Assembly (NCBI GenBank): GCA_964617555.1
Contig: CAZTYP010000117.1
Span: 1-11,700 of the forward strand
Origin: 1-14-2-50-31-20 sp964617555
Lineage (GTDB): Bacteria; Bacteroidota; Ignavibacteria; Ignavibacteriales; Melioribacteraceae
Direction of reading: 5' to 3'
Length of the DNA: 11,700 nt
Positions 1 through 6,258 of the stretch are shown piece by piece; the stretch's first letter is position 1, and every line of letters begins with the position of its first letter. A program made the position numbers and the translations under genes. Below the pieces are notes generated by a model. The model was not told the DNA's origin. It was given only the letters and a program-made list of their open reading frames with translations, and ran no database searches.

Positions 1-166
1 TCAATAAGTATGCTTATTGTGGTTCGCAAAAATAAAAATTTAATCAATAATATTTTTTAGTTTAAAAAATCTGTAAAACAAATTAAAAATAATTAGCAAA
101 AAAATGATATTTTGTTTGTAATTATATACATCAATAATTATTTTATAAATCTTTAATAAATTAAAT
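1..166. other. AT-rich leader upstream of the ytxH-like gene
   Basis: No gene can be supported here. The stretch is nearly pure A/T and holds a small G/C-containing inverted repeat at its left edge (listed separately) and an A/T-only 7-bp inverted repeat (52-58 with 64-70, loop AGTTT). A poor sigma-70-like match is TTGTAA at 116-121, 17 nt, then TATTTT at 139-144. The -10 is only 4 of 6, so I do not call it a promoter. One + frame reads openly from the left edge to TAA at 33-35 and could be the last ten codons of an upstream gene, but this is too short to judge. Confidence 0.5.
2..19. repeat. 7-bp inverted repeat with 4-nt loop
   Basis: CAATAAG (2-8), loop TATG, CTTATTG (13-19): the arms are perfectly complementary. 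It could be the stem of a weak terminator for a gene left of the window, or an operator-like palindrome. No U-tract follows on the + strand. With only one bp of sequence to the left, its role cannot be decided. Confidence 0.35.
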
Positions 167-168
167 AT

Positions 169-175
169 GGAGGGG
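169..175 (+). promoter_or_regulatory. Strong Shine-Dalgarno that fixes the ytxH-like start
   Basis: GGAGGGG at 169-175 sits 3 nt (5 nt counted from GGAGG) before ATG at 179. The longer in-frame ATG at 167 overlaps this SD and has no SD of its own, so 179 is the likely start. Confidence 0.75.
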
Positions 176-178
176 ATT

Positions 179-601
179 ATGGCAGACGATAATGGAATAG
201 GAAAGGGCTTATTGGTTGGATTTTTAACAGGTTCAATTGTAGGTGCCGTTATTGGATTATTATATGCTCCTAAATCCGGTAAAGAATTACGAGGCGACAT
301 AAAAGATATGTCGAACGATTATCTTGAAGAAACAGAAGAGTATATTAAAACCGCAAAAGTAAAAGCAAACGAATTAATAAATGACGGGAAGAAAAAATCG
401 GAAGAACTTATTGCAGAAGCAAAAGAAAAAGTAGAAGTGCTTTCCAAAGAAGCGGAAAAAATATTAGCCGATGCAAAGAAAAAAGCCGATGAATTGGTAG
501 AAGTAGGCAAAACGAAAGTTAGCGACAAAGGCGAAAAATTAAAATCCGCAATTAAAAAAGGCTTGGATTCTTACAAAAACGAAGTTAACGAGGAAGCTTA
601 G
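179..601 (+). CDS. YtxH-like single-pass membrane protein with Lys/Glu-rich helical tail
   Basis: A 140-residue protein, counted from ATG 179 because of the SD just upstream. Residues about 9-29 form a glycine-rich hydrophobic helix running into LLYAPKSGKELR, which is the signature of the YtxH family (small general-stress/envelope proteins of Bacillus and many other phyla). No enzymatic residues are visible. The remainder, residues about 45-130, is predicted helical and highly charged, with 11-residue periodicity (for example 63-73, 74-84 and 103-113 share a pattern of hydrophobic pair plus Lys-rich end), recalling LEA-like or apolipoprotein-like amphipathic helices. It probably has a short N-terminal anchor and a long extended helix on one face of the membrane. 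The stop is 3 nt before the DUF948-like gene, as in the B. subtilis ytxG-ytxH pairing, so the two are probably co-transcribed. The family assignment is good; the molecular function is unknown. Confidence 0.8.
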   Translation: MADDNGIGKGLLVGFLTGSIVGAVIGLLYAPKSGKELRGDIKDMSNDYLEETEEYIKTAKVKANELINDGKKKSEELIAEAKEKVEVLSKEAEKILADAKKKADELVEVGKTKVSDKGEKLKSAIKKGLDSYKNEVNEEA

Positions 602-604
602 TCA

Positions 605-988
605 ATGGAATTGATAGATATATTATTAATTGCATTACTAATAATAGCGTCAATTCTCGGTTTATACTTTATCAAACTTGTACAACGGCTTTTTACCACA
701 ATAGATATGGTTGAAAATAAATTAGAGGAATTAGATAATAAACTGATTCCTCTAATTAATGATTTGCAGGAAATGGTCGATTCCGGTAATTACGTTGTAA
801 ACGTAGTAAAAGAACAGGCCGAAAGTATTGAAAAAATTCGTGATACAATTAAAAACAAATTAGGAATAATAGCCTCCGGGCAAGATAAAGAAGCATCTCC
901 GCAAGCAAGTGCAATGAATTTAGTTACTAATTTAAGAGCTATTGTAAAGGGAGCTTCTACCTTTATAAATGAATTAAAAAATAAATAG
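605..988 (+). CDS. DUF948/YtxG-like membrane-anchored coiled-coil protein
   Basis: A 127-residue protein with an N-terminal transmembrane helix (about residues 4-23, LLIALLIIASILGLYF) followed by a long amphipathic helix (about 26-90) with regular Leu/Ile/Val spacing, then a short polar linker and a C-terminal helix. This layout fits the DUF948 family, of which B. subtilis YtxG is a member. YtxG is encoded beside YtxH there, and the same neighbour is present here 3 nt upstream, which supports the call. An SD-like AGGAAG (591-596) lies 8 nt before the ATG, inside the end of the upstream gene, suggesting translational coupling. The EF-G-like gene follows 26 nt downstream. Function is unknown; a structural or stress-related role at the inner membrane is inferred from the pairing only. 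Sequence similarity within DUF948 is weak by nature, so the family label is less certain than the topology. Confidence 0.65.
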   Translation: MELIDILLIALLIIASILGLYFIKLVQRLFTTIDMVENKLEELDNKLIPLINDLQEMVDSGNYVVNVVKEQAESIEKIRDTIKNKLGIIASGQDKEASPQASAMNLVTNLRAIVKGASTFINELKNK

Positions 989-1004
989 TTAATAAAGCAA
1001 ATTT

Positions 1005-1010
1005 GGAGGA
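1005..1010 (+). promoter_or_regulatory. Shine-Dalgarno that points to a TTG start at 1015
   Basis: GGAGGA at 1005-1010 lies 4 nt before TTG at 1015. The longer in-frame TTG at 1003 overlaps this SD, leaving it without a ribosome site, so 1015 is preferred for the EF-G-like gene. Confidence 0.7.
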
Positions 1011-1014
1011 AAGA

Positions 1015-3105
1015 TTGAAAGTATTTAATCCTGATGCTATAAGAAATATTGCATTTATTGGTCATGGTGGCAGTGGAAAAACATTATTATCTGAAGTAAT
1101 GCTATACAATGCCGGAGAAATTAATAGAATCGGAAGTATTGAGGAAGGTAATACTACTTCCGACTTTAACAAAAACGAAATAGAAAAACAAATCTCATTA
1201 TCTGCAACCCCGCTTCACTTCGAATGGAAAGATACAAAAGTTAATTTAATTGATACTCCAGGATATTCTGATTTTACCGGACAAGTTAGTGCAGCGTTGC
1301 ACGTTGTTGATGTTGCCGTCTCTGTTGTTAAATCCGCAGAAGGGGTTGAAGTAGGTACCGAAGTTACTTGGGAAAATGTTGAAAAACATAAAATGCCCGC
1401 AGCGGTTTTAATCAATAAAGTAGATAATGAACATTCAAATTTCCAAGGTACTTTTGATGTTGTAAAAGAAAGACTAAGCAGCGATGCAACGGTAATTGCT
1501 TATCCGGTTAATGAAGGCAACAATTTTGATACCGTAATAGATATTATTAAAATGAAAGAGATTGTTTTTGATAGTCCGGAAAGTAAAAAATTTGAAGAAA
1601 AAGAGATTTCGGATGCTCATAAAGAACAAGCCGAAAGTATGCGAGAAGAGCTTATTGAAAAAATTGCGGAATCCAGCGAAGAATTAATGGATAAGTTTTT
1701 TGAAGAAGGGACATTAAATGATGACGATTTGAAAGAAGGATTGAAAGCCGCACTTCTTAACCGTTCTATTGTTCCGGTTTTTGCTGTTTCTGCCTCCAAA
1801 GGTGTTGGGCTTGCAAACTTTATGGATTTTATTACAAACTATTTTCCATCGCCTGCAGAAAGAGTGGGCACAAAAGCGAAGCTTCAGGGAAGCGACGAAG
1901 AGATTGAAATCAAATGTGATGTTAACGGCGAAGCCGCTGCATTTGTTTTCAAATCTTTATCTGAGCAGCATGTTGGCGAGCTTTCTGTTTTTAAAGTTTT
2001 TTCCGGTAAAATGAAAGCCGGTATGGATATGTTAAATACTACTAGAGAAAAATCGGAAAGATTAGGACAGCTTTTTGTGTTGAACGGTAAAAACAGAAAA
2101 GAAGTTACAGAACTAAACGCCGGGGATATCGGAGCTGTTGTTAAATTGAAAGATACTCATACGGGCAATACTCTTGCTACAAAAAATTTTCCGGTTGTTA
2201 TTAACGATATTGATTATCCGGCATCGATTATACGTGCAGCGGTTATTCCTCGCTCAAAAGGAGATGAAGACAAAATATCGGCCGGACTTTCAACTTTCCA
2301 CGAAGAAAATCCGACTGTTAGTGTTCATTTTGACCCTGAATTAGGGCAGACAATTATTTCCGGTCAAGGAGAATTGCAATTAGAATTGGCTGTTAAAACA
2401 TTAAAAGACAGATACAATGTTGAAGTTGATTTGATTGAGCCTAAAATTCCTTACCGCGAAACAATAAAAGCTGTTTGCGAAGATGCCGAATACAAACATA
2501 AAAAACAATCCGGCGGACGCGGACAATACGGGCATGTTCATTTGAAGTTGGAGCCGCTACCTCGTGGAACCGGATTTGAATTTGTTAATGCCATTGTCGG
2601 TGGTGTTGTTCCCGGACGTTTTATCCCCGCCGTGGAAAAGGGATTGAACGAAATTATGTCCGAAGGAATTTTAACCGGAAGTAAAGTTGTGGATATAAAA
2701 GTTACCCTTTTCGACGGAACTTTTCACAATGTTGATTCCGACGAGGTATCATTTAAATTGGCAACACGCAACGCATTTAAAAAAGGATTTTTGGAATCCA
2801 AACCAATGTTACTTGAACCTATCTACGATATTGCCGTAAAAGTTCCCGAAGAATATATGGGAGACGTTATGGGCGATATATCCTCGCGTCGCGGTAAAAT
2901 TTCCGGTATGGAAGCCGAAGGCCCTTTCCAGGTAATTAAAGCAAAAGTTCCTTTGGCGGAATTATATAAATATTCCACCCATTTGCGTAGTCTTACCTCC
3001 GGGCGTGGTGTTCATACACGTGCATTTTCACATTATGAAGAAATGCCTAGAGACGCACAGGAAAAAGTGATTGAGGAATTCAAAAAACAAAAAGAAGAAG
3101 AGTAA
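1015..3105 (+). CDS. EF-G-like translational GTPase (EF-G-2 type paralogue)
   Basis: A 696-residue protein from TTG 1015, close to the usual EF-G length of about 690-700. All five EF-G domains can be followed. The G domain has the P-loop GHGGSGKT (16-23), DTPGYSDF (80-87), NKVD (134-137) and SAS as G5. Domain III has GQGELQLEL. Domain IV begins with QSGGRGQYGHV, as in true EF-G, and the domain V region ends SHYEEMP. It differs from canonical EF-G (GHIDAGKT, DTPGHVDF, GITI) at several points: the catalytic His of the DTPGH motif is Tyr84, and the switch I Thr is Ser61. This pattern matches the EF-G-2 paralogue group known from Thermus and mycobacteria. Those proteins bind GTP, but their ribosomal role is poorly settled. 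No rpsL/rpsG/tuf neighbours are present, so the canonical fusA presumably lies elsewhere. It sits 26 nt after the DUF948-like gene, probably in one operon. The family is certain; the paralogue role is inferred. Confidence 0.9.
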   Translation: MKVFNPDAIRNIAFIGHGGSGKTLLSEVMLYNAGEINRIGSIEEGNTTSDFNKNEIEKQISLSATPLHFEWKDTKVNLIDTPGYSDFTGQVSAALHVVDVAVSVVKSAEGVEVGTEVTWENVEKHKMPAAVLINKVDNEHSNFQGTFDVVKERLSSDATVIAYPVNEGNNFDTVIDIIKMKEIVFDSPESKKFEEKEISDAHKEQAESMREELIEKIAESSEELMDKFFEEGTLNDDDLKEGLKAALLNRSIVPVFAVSASKGVGLANFMDFITNYFPSPAERVGTKAKLQGSDEEIEIKCDVNGEAAAFVFKSLSEQHVGELSVFKVFSGKMKAGMDMLNTTREKSERLGQLFVLNGKNRKEVTELNAGDIGAVVKLKDTHTGNTLATKNFPVVINDIDYPASIIRAAVIPRSKGDEDKISAGLSTFHEENPTVSVHFDPELGQTIISGQGELQLELAVKTLKDRYNVEVDLIEPKIPYRETIKAVCEDAEYKHKKQSGGRGQYGHVHLKLEPLPRGTGFEFVNAIVGGVVPGRFIPAVEKGLNEIMSEGILTGSKVVDIKVTLFDGTFHNVDSDEVSFKLATRNAFKKGFLESKPMLLEPIYDIAVKVPEEYMGDVMGDISSRRGKISGMEAEGPFQVIKAKVPLAELYKYSTHLRSLTSGRGVHTRAFSHYEEMPRDAQEKVIEEFKKQKEEE

Positions 3106-3132
3106 AAAATCTTATAATATCACCTTATTTAT

Positions 3133-3162
3133 CGAGACCCAATTTCTTTAAATTGGGTCTCG
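3133..3162. terminator. Perfect 13-bp hairpin after the EF-G-like gene, no U-tract
   Basis: CGAGACCCAATTT (3133-3145), loop CTTT, then the exact reverse complement (3150-3162). The stem lies 27 nt after the EF-G-like stop, in a natural position for a terminator. Neither side has a proper run of T, so it is not a textbook intrinsic terminator. It may act as a factor-dependent terminator, a 3'-end stabiliser, or a leader hairpin for the HIT gene, whose ATG is only 23 nt further on. Confidence 0.6.
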
Positions 3163-3185
3163 CATATTAAATAACAGAGGTAATT

Positions 3186-3683
3186 ATGGAAAGAATGTGG
3201 TCGCCTTGGCGTTCCCGATATATTGACGCTTTTAAAGATAAAAAAGATAATGAAGTGTGTGTGTTTTGCTCTGCCGTAAAAGAAAATATGGAAGATGACA
3301 CATCTCTTGTTATATACAGAGGTAAAGATGTATTTACAATTATGAATCTTTATCCATATAATAACGGGCATGTAATGGTTGTCCCGAATCGTCATATTTC
3401 TGCCGTGAATCAAATTACCACGGAAGAGTTTGCGGAAATTACACGCCAAATTACATTGGCAACGGAAGCATTAACAAAACTTTATTCACCTCACGGATTT
3501 AATATAGGTGCCAACATTGGAAAAGCAGCCGGTGCGGGCATCGATACTCATCTTCACTTCCATATTATCCCGAGGTGGAACGGAGATACCAACTTTATGC
3601 CGGTTGTAGGAGAGGTTAAAGTTATTTCGCACGATTTGCTAAAAACAAAAAAAAGTTTAATGGAAATTTATAAAGAGTTTTGA
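3186..3683 (+). CDS. HIT-family nucleotide hydrolase/Ap4A phosphorylase-like protein
   Basis: A 165-residue protein with the histidine triad H122-L-H124-F-H126-I-I followed by PRW, the nucleotide-binding and catalytic motif of the HIT superfamily; the middle His is the usual nucleophile. Upstream are NGHVMVVPNRH (60-70) and FNIGANIGKAAGAG (105-118), both standard for the fold. The N-terminus MWSPWRSRYI plus CVFC (Cys25, Cys28) places it in the branch that includes Mycobacterium Ap4A phosphorylase Rv2613c, in which the CxxC may bind a metal. It probably cleaves dinucleoside polyphosphates or related nucleotide adducts in the cytoplasm; the substrate cannot be read from sequence. An AGAGG SD (3176-3180) precedes the ATG. 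Its stop is 9 nt from the thyX start, so the two are likely co-transcribed. The link to thyX may be simple nucleotide-pool housekeeping. Confidence 0.88.
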   Translation: MERMWSPWRSRYIDAFKDKKDNEVCVFCSAVKENMEDDTSLVIYRGKDVFTIMNLYPYNNGHVMVVPNRHISAVNQITTEEFAEITRQITLATEALTKLYSPHGFNIGANIGKAAGAGIDTHLHFHIIPRWNGDTNFMPVVGEVKVISHDLLKTKKSLMEIYKEF

Positions 3684-3692
3684 AGGTAAGTA

Positions 3693-4622
3693 ATGGATAA
3701 CGAAAAGAAATTTGAAAAATTAGAACCGATAAGAGTTAAAGAATTAGACGATATTCTTGGTGTCCCTTTTAAAGTTTTGGATGACGGATTTGTACGTGTT
3801 GTAGACTATTTGGGCTCGGATCAATCTATTGTACAAGCGGCAAGAGTTTCCTACGGTAAAGGGACAAAACAAGTAAGTCAAGACAGAGGATTAATACGCT
3901 ACTTGCTTAGGCATCATCACACAACTCCATTTGAAATGTGCGAAATTAAATTGCATATCAGAATACCAATGGATGCTTGGCGACAATGGATTCGCCATCG
4001 TACTGCCAATGTAAACGAATATTCAACACGTTATTCCTTGGCAATAGATTCCGCTCAAACCACATCGCCCGATAGATGGCGCATGCAATCTTCCGACAAT
4101 AAACAAGGCAGTTCGGGTTTTTTTGATATTGAAACCGGTAAACAGATGAGTGAAGATGAAAAATTCCTTCATGATAAAGCACGCGAAATTTATAACAAAC
4201 GTGTTGAGCAAGGTGTGGCTCGCGAACAAGCACGCAAGGATTTGCCTTTATCTACTTATACAGAGGCATATTGGAAAATTGATTTACATAATTTATTGCA
4301 CTTCCTAAAACTAAGAATGGAAAAAAACGCTCAACTGGAAATACGCGAATATGCCAATAAAATCGGTTACGAAATTGTAAAAAAATGGGTGCCTATTGCT
4401 TGGGAAGCTTTTGAGGAATATGTTCTTACTTCAAAAGAGTTTTCAGGCTTTGAATTGCAATTAATATCCTTATTGGCAAACGGCAAAAAAGAAGAAGCAA
4501 AACAACAAGCCCTTGATTACGGTTGGATAAAATATAAAGAAAACGGCGAACTGAAGTTTAATATGGAGCGTTGGGAGTTCGAAAATAAATTAAATGAATT
4601 ACAAATTGAAATCCCTTGGTAA
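3693..4622 (+). CDS. thyX: Flavin-dependent thymidylate synthase ThyX
   Basis: A 309-residue protein. ThyX makes dTMP from dUMP using methylene-tetrahydrofolate and a reduced FAD, and releases tetrahydrofolate rather than dihydrofolate. The diagnostic RHR-x7-S motif is present exactly (R101-H102-R103 to S111, reading RHRTANVNEYS). Other family landmarks are RHHHTTPFE (73-81), which normally binds dUMP and FAD, AREQARKDLPL (177-186), and WKIDLHNLLHFLKLR to AQLEIREYA (194-221). The family core ends near residue 244. About 65 further residues (245-309) form a charged, Lys/Glu-rich tail beyond the common 220-250 residue length; longer forms of about 300 residues are known in several phyla. An AAGG-type SD lies about 6 nt before the ATG. 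It follows the HIT gene by 9 nt. The presence of folA downstream is notable and is discussed as a finding. Confidence 0.95.
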   Translation: MDNEKKFEKLEPIRVKELDDILGVPFKVLDDGFVRVVDYLGSDQSIVQAARVSYGKGTKQVSQDRGLIRYLLRHHHTTPFEMCEIKLHIRIPMDAWRQWIRHRTANVNEYSTRYSLAIDSAQTTSPDRWRMQSSDNKQGSSGFFDIETGKQMSEDEKFLHDKAREIYNKRVEQGVAREQARKDLPLSTYTEAYWKIDLHNLLHFLKLRMEKNAQLEIREYANKIGYEIVKKWVPIAWEAFEEYVLTSKEFSGFELQLISLLANGKKEEAKQQALDYGWIKYKENGELKFNMERWEFENKLNELQIEIPW

Positions 4623-4659
4623 ATAATTTCCTCTTTCTCTATTTAATGAATATGAAAGA

Positions 4660-5721
4660 ATGACAAAACGAAGAATCAAAAAAGCACTTAAACGAGCTAT
4701 TTATTTACCAAGAGGATTGGATTTTATCAGATATGTTTCAAACAAAATTTATTCTTTCTATTTACGAAAAACCAAAAGTTTAAAGGTTGCTCACCCTTCA
4801 ACGGTAATGTTGGAAGTTACCAATCATTGTAATTTGCACTGTATTACGTGTCCGCGTGAATATGACTACGGCAAAAAAATGGATAAGGGATATATGGATT
4901 TTGATAAATTTAAACAAACAATTGACGAACTTTATCCGTATGTAGATTCCGTCGGTCTGACTGGACTTGGTGAAACCTTGCTTTACACTGATATTGTAAA
5001 TGCTGTTGATTATATAAAAAATAAGAGTAAAGGAATAATTGTTTCTTGTTCTATAAATGCGCATCTCCCCGATTCTGTTGAATATGTTCGACAATTGGCA
5101 AATAAGATAGATACAATACAAATATCTATGGACGGATTAGGAGAAATTTATAATAAAATAAGGGTTGGCGGCAATTTTGACTTTTTTAAATCTAATTTGG
5201 AAAAAATAGTTGAACTAACTCGCACCGGTTCCACCGATATTATGATAAATGTTGTGATTGTTAAAGAAAATTATCATCAAATGTCGGATATTGTTGATTT
5301 TGTTGCGGGAATGTCTATCGGATATTTAAATATGATTCCGATTAATTTGGTTGCAAAAACCGACGAGGATATTTCTTACTATAAATTTTTTTTTACTGAG
5401 GAGTATATTAGCGCGGCTCTTAAAGCGAAAAAACAAGCGGCAAAATATAAAAATTTAGAGTTTATTCTTTCGGAACTTTCCACTGATAACGGTTTTAAAT
5501 CGTGCCCGTATCCTTGGAACTATTTTTATGTTTCGTGGGACGGATATTTACCGCCGTGTTGTGCAAAACCTTTCCCTAAGGAATTAAATTTCGGTAATGT
5601 TTTTGAAAACGGCTTGATGAAAAGTCTTAATTCCGAGGGCTTTATGAACTTTAGAAAAATGTGGTATAAAAATAAAACTCCGGATTTTTGCCGTAAATGT
5701 TCTGCCGATATTGACCTTTGA
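4660..5721 (+). CDS. Radical SAM/SPASM domain protein, substrate unknown
   Basis: A 353-residue protein. The radical SAM cluster motif is C57-N-L-H-C61-I-T-C64 (CxxxCxxC), which binds the 4Fe-4S cluster that cleaves S-adenosylmethionine. A TGLGE stretch (about residues 105-109) fits the SAM-contacting GGE-type motif of the barrel. The C-terminus has Cys282, Cys300-Cys301 and C344-R-K-C347, the spacing expected of a SPASM/twitch domain holding auxiliary Fe-S clusters. The first 45 residues are strongly basic (KRRIKKALKR at the start) and amphipathic, so loose membrane or RNA contact is possible. Related enzymes modify peptides, sugars or other small substrates. No precursor peptide, glycosyltransferase or peptidase is next door to suggest which. 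It starts 37 nt after thyX with no good SD; a five-codon reading frame ends overlapping its ATG. The superfamily is sure; the reaction is unknown. Confidence 0.88.
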   Translation: MTKRRIKKALKRAIYLPRGLDFIRYVSNKIYSFYLRKTKSLKVAHPSTVMLEVTNHCNLHCITCPREYDYGKKMDKGYMDFDKFKQTIDELYPYVDSVGLTGLGETLLYTDIVNAVDYIKNKSKGIIVSCSINAHLPDSVEYVRQLANKIDTIQISMDGLGEIYNKIRVGGNFDFFKSNLEKIVELTRTGSTDIMINVVIVKENYHQMSDIVDFVAGMSIGYLNMIPINLVAKTDEDISYYKFFFTEEYISAALKAKKQAAKYKNLEFILSELSTDNGFKSCPYPWNYFYVSWDGYLPPCCAKPFPKELNFGNVFENGLMKSLNSEGFMNFRKMWYKNKTPDFCRKCSADIDL

Positions 5722-5738
5722 GTGAATATTGCTATATT
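5711..5738 (+). promoter_or_regulatory. Candidate sigma-70-type promoter for folA-mutL with extended -10
   Basis: TTGACC (5711-5716) is separated by 16 nt from TATATT (5733-5738), each 5 of 6 to consensus, with TGC just before the -10 giving an extended -10. The -35 box overlaps the last codons of the radical SAM gene. Transcription would start near 5745, about 28 nt before folA. This is by motif only; the host's promoter consensus may differ. Confidence 0.45.
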
Positions 5739-5772
5739 ACATAATTGTAAAGTAGAGTAACTCTTTTAACGA

Positions 5773-6258
5773 ATGCAAAAAATTATTATTGCAGCAATTG
5801 CACAAAATAATGTTATAGGCAATAAAAACAAAATGCCTTGGAAATTGGAAGAGGAATTGAAATTTTTCAAACAAACTACCCTCGGCAATGCTGTACTGAT
5901 GGGAAATAATACGTTCCTCTCCATTGGAAAACCTCTGAACAAAAGGATAAATATTGTCCTTTCAAAAAGCAAAAAAGAGGATAAAAAGATTGATAATCTT
6001 CATTATTTTAACTCAATTGATGAAGCAATATCTTTTGCCGACAATTTAAAAGTTGAAAAACTTTTTGTAATTGGCGGGGAAAGCGTTTTTTATCAAACAA
6101 TAAATTTGGTTGACGAATTAATAATTAGTAAAATATCAGTAAATATTGATGGCGATAAATTTTTTCCGAAAATAGATTGTAAAATTTGGGAATTGAATAA
6201 AACGGAAAATTATTCATCGTTTTCGGTGGAACAATATGGAAGAAAGAAAAATGGATAA
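5773..6258 (+). CDS. folA: Dihydrofolate reductase
   Basis: A 161-residue protein, the normal bacterial DHFR length. It reduces dihydrofolate to tetrahydrofolate with NADPH. Landmarks in order: IAAIAQNNVIG (6-16), MPWKLEEELKFFK (21-33) with Glu28 at the position of the E. coli active-site Asp27, MGNNTFLSIGKPL (43-55), Arg58 at the folate-glutamate contact (E. coli Arg57), and VIGGESVFYQ (99-108). Odd points: the MGRxT motif that contacts the NADPH 2'-phosphate reads GNNT, so the usual Arg44 is Asn45, and the usual Tyr100 is Phe106. These changes are compatible with activity but may alter cofactor choice. There is no clear SD before the ATG. Its last 8 nt overlap the start of mutL (ATGGATAA), so the pair is translationally coupled. 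It lies 1.15 kb after thyX, with a radical SAM gene between. Confidence 0.92.
   Translation: MQKIIIAAIAQNNVIGNKNKMPWKLEEELKFFKQTTLGNAVLMGNNTFLSIGKPLNKRINIVLSKSKKEDKKIDNLHYFNSIDEAISFADNLKVEKLFVIGGESVFYQTINLVDELIISKISVNIDGDKFFPKIDCKIWELNKTENYSSFSVEQYGRKKNG
6238..6246 (+). promoter_or_regulatory. SD-like site favouring the mutL start at 6251
   Basis: The purine run GGAAGAAAG at 6238-6246 precedes ATG 6251 by 4 nt. The longer in-frame ATG at 6236 overlaps it and lacks an SD, so 6251 is preferred, though less strongly than at the other two genes showing this pattern. Confidence 0.5.

Noticed and set aside
1..166. Possible tRNA or small RNA at the left edge (GGTTCGCAAA looked like a T-arm)
   Set aside because: The T-loop match is partial, there is no acceptor stem or CCA, and the surrounding sequence is A/T-only.
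40..300. - strand open frame of 86 codons opposite the ytxH-like gene
   Set aside because: It is antisense to a clearly supported gene, has no family resemblance, and its end is low-complexity A/T-rich sequence.
3958..4233. Two long - strand frames opposite thyX
   Set aside because: They are shadows of the ThyX core, including the RHR motif region, and look like no known protein.
4646..4663. Five-codon frame MNMKE whose TGA overlaps the ATG of the radical SAM gene (ATGA)
   Set aside because: It could be a translational-coupling minicistron, but it has no SD and such overlaps occur often by chance in A/T-rich DNA. It is too short to be a SPASM precursor peptide.
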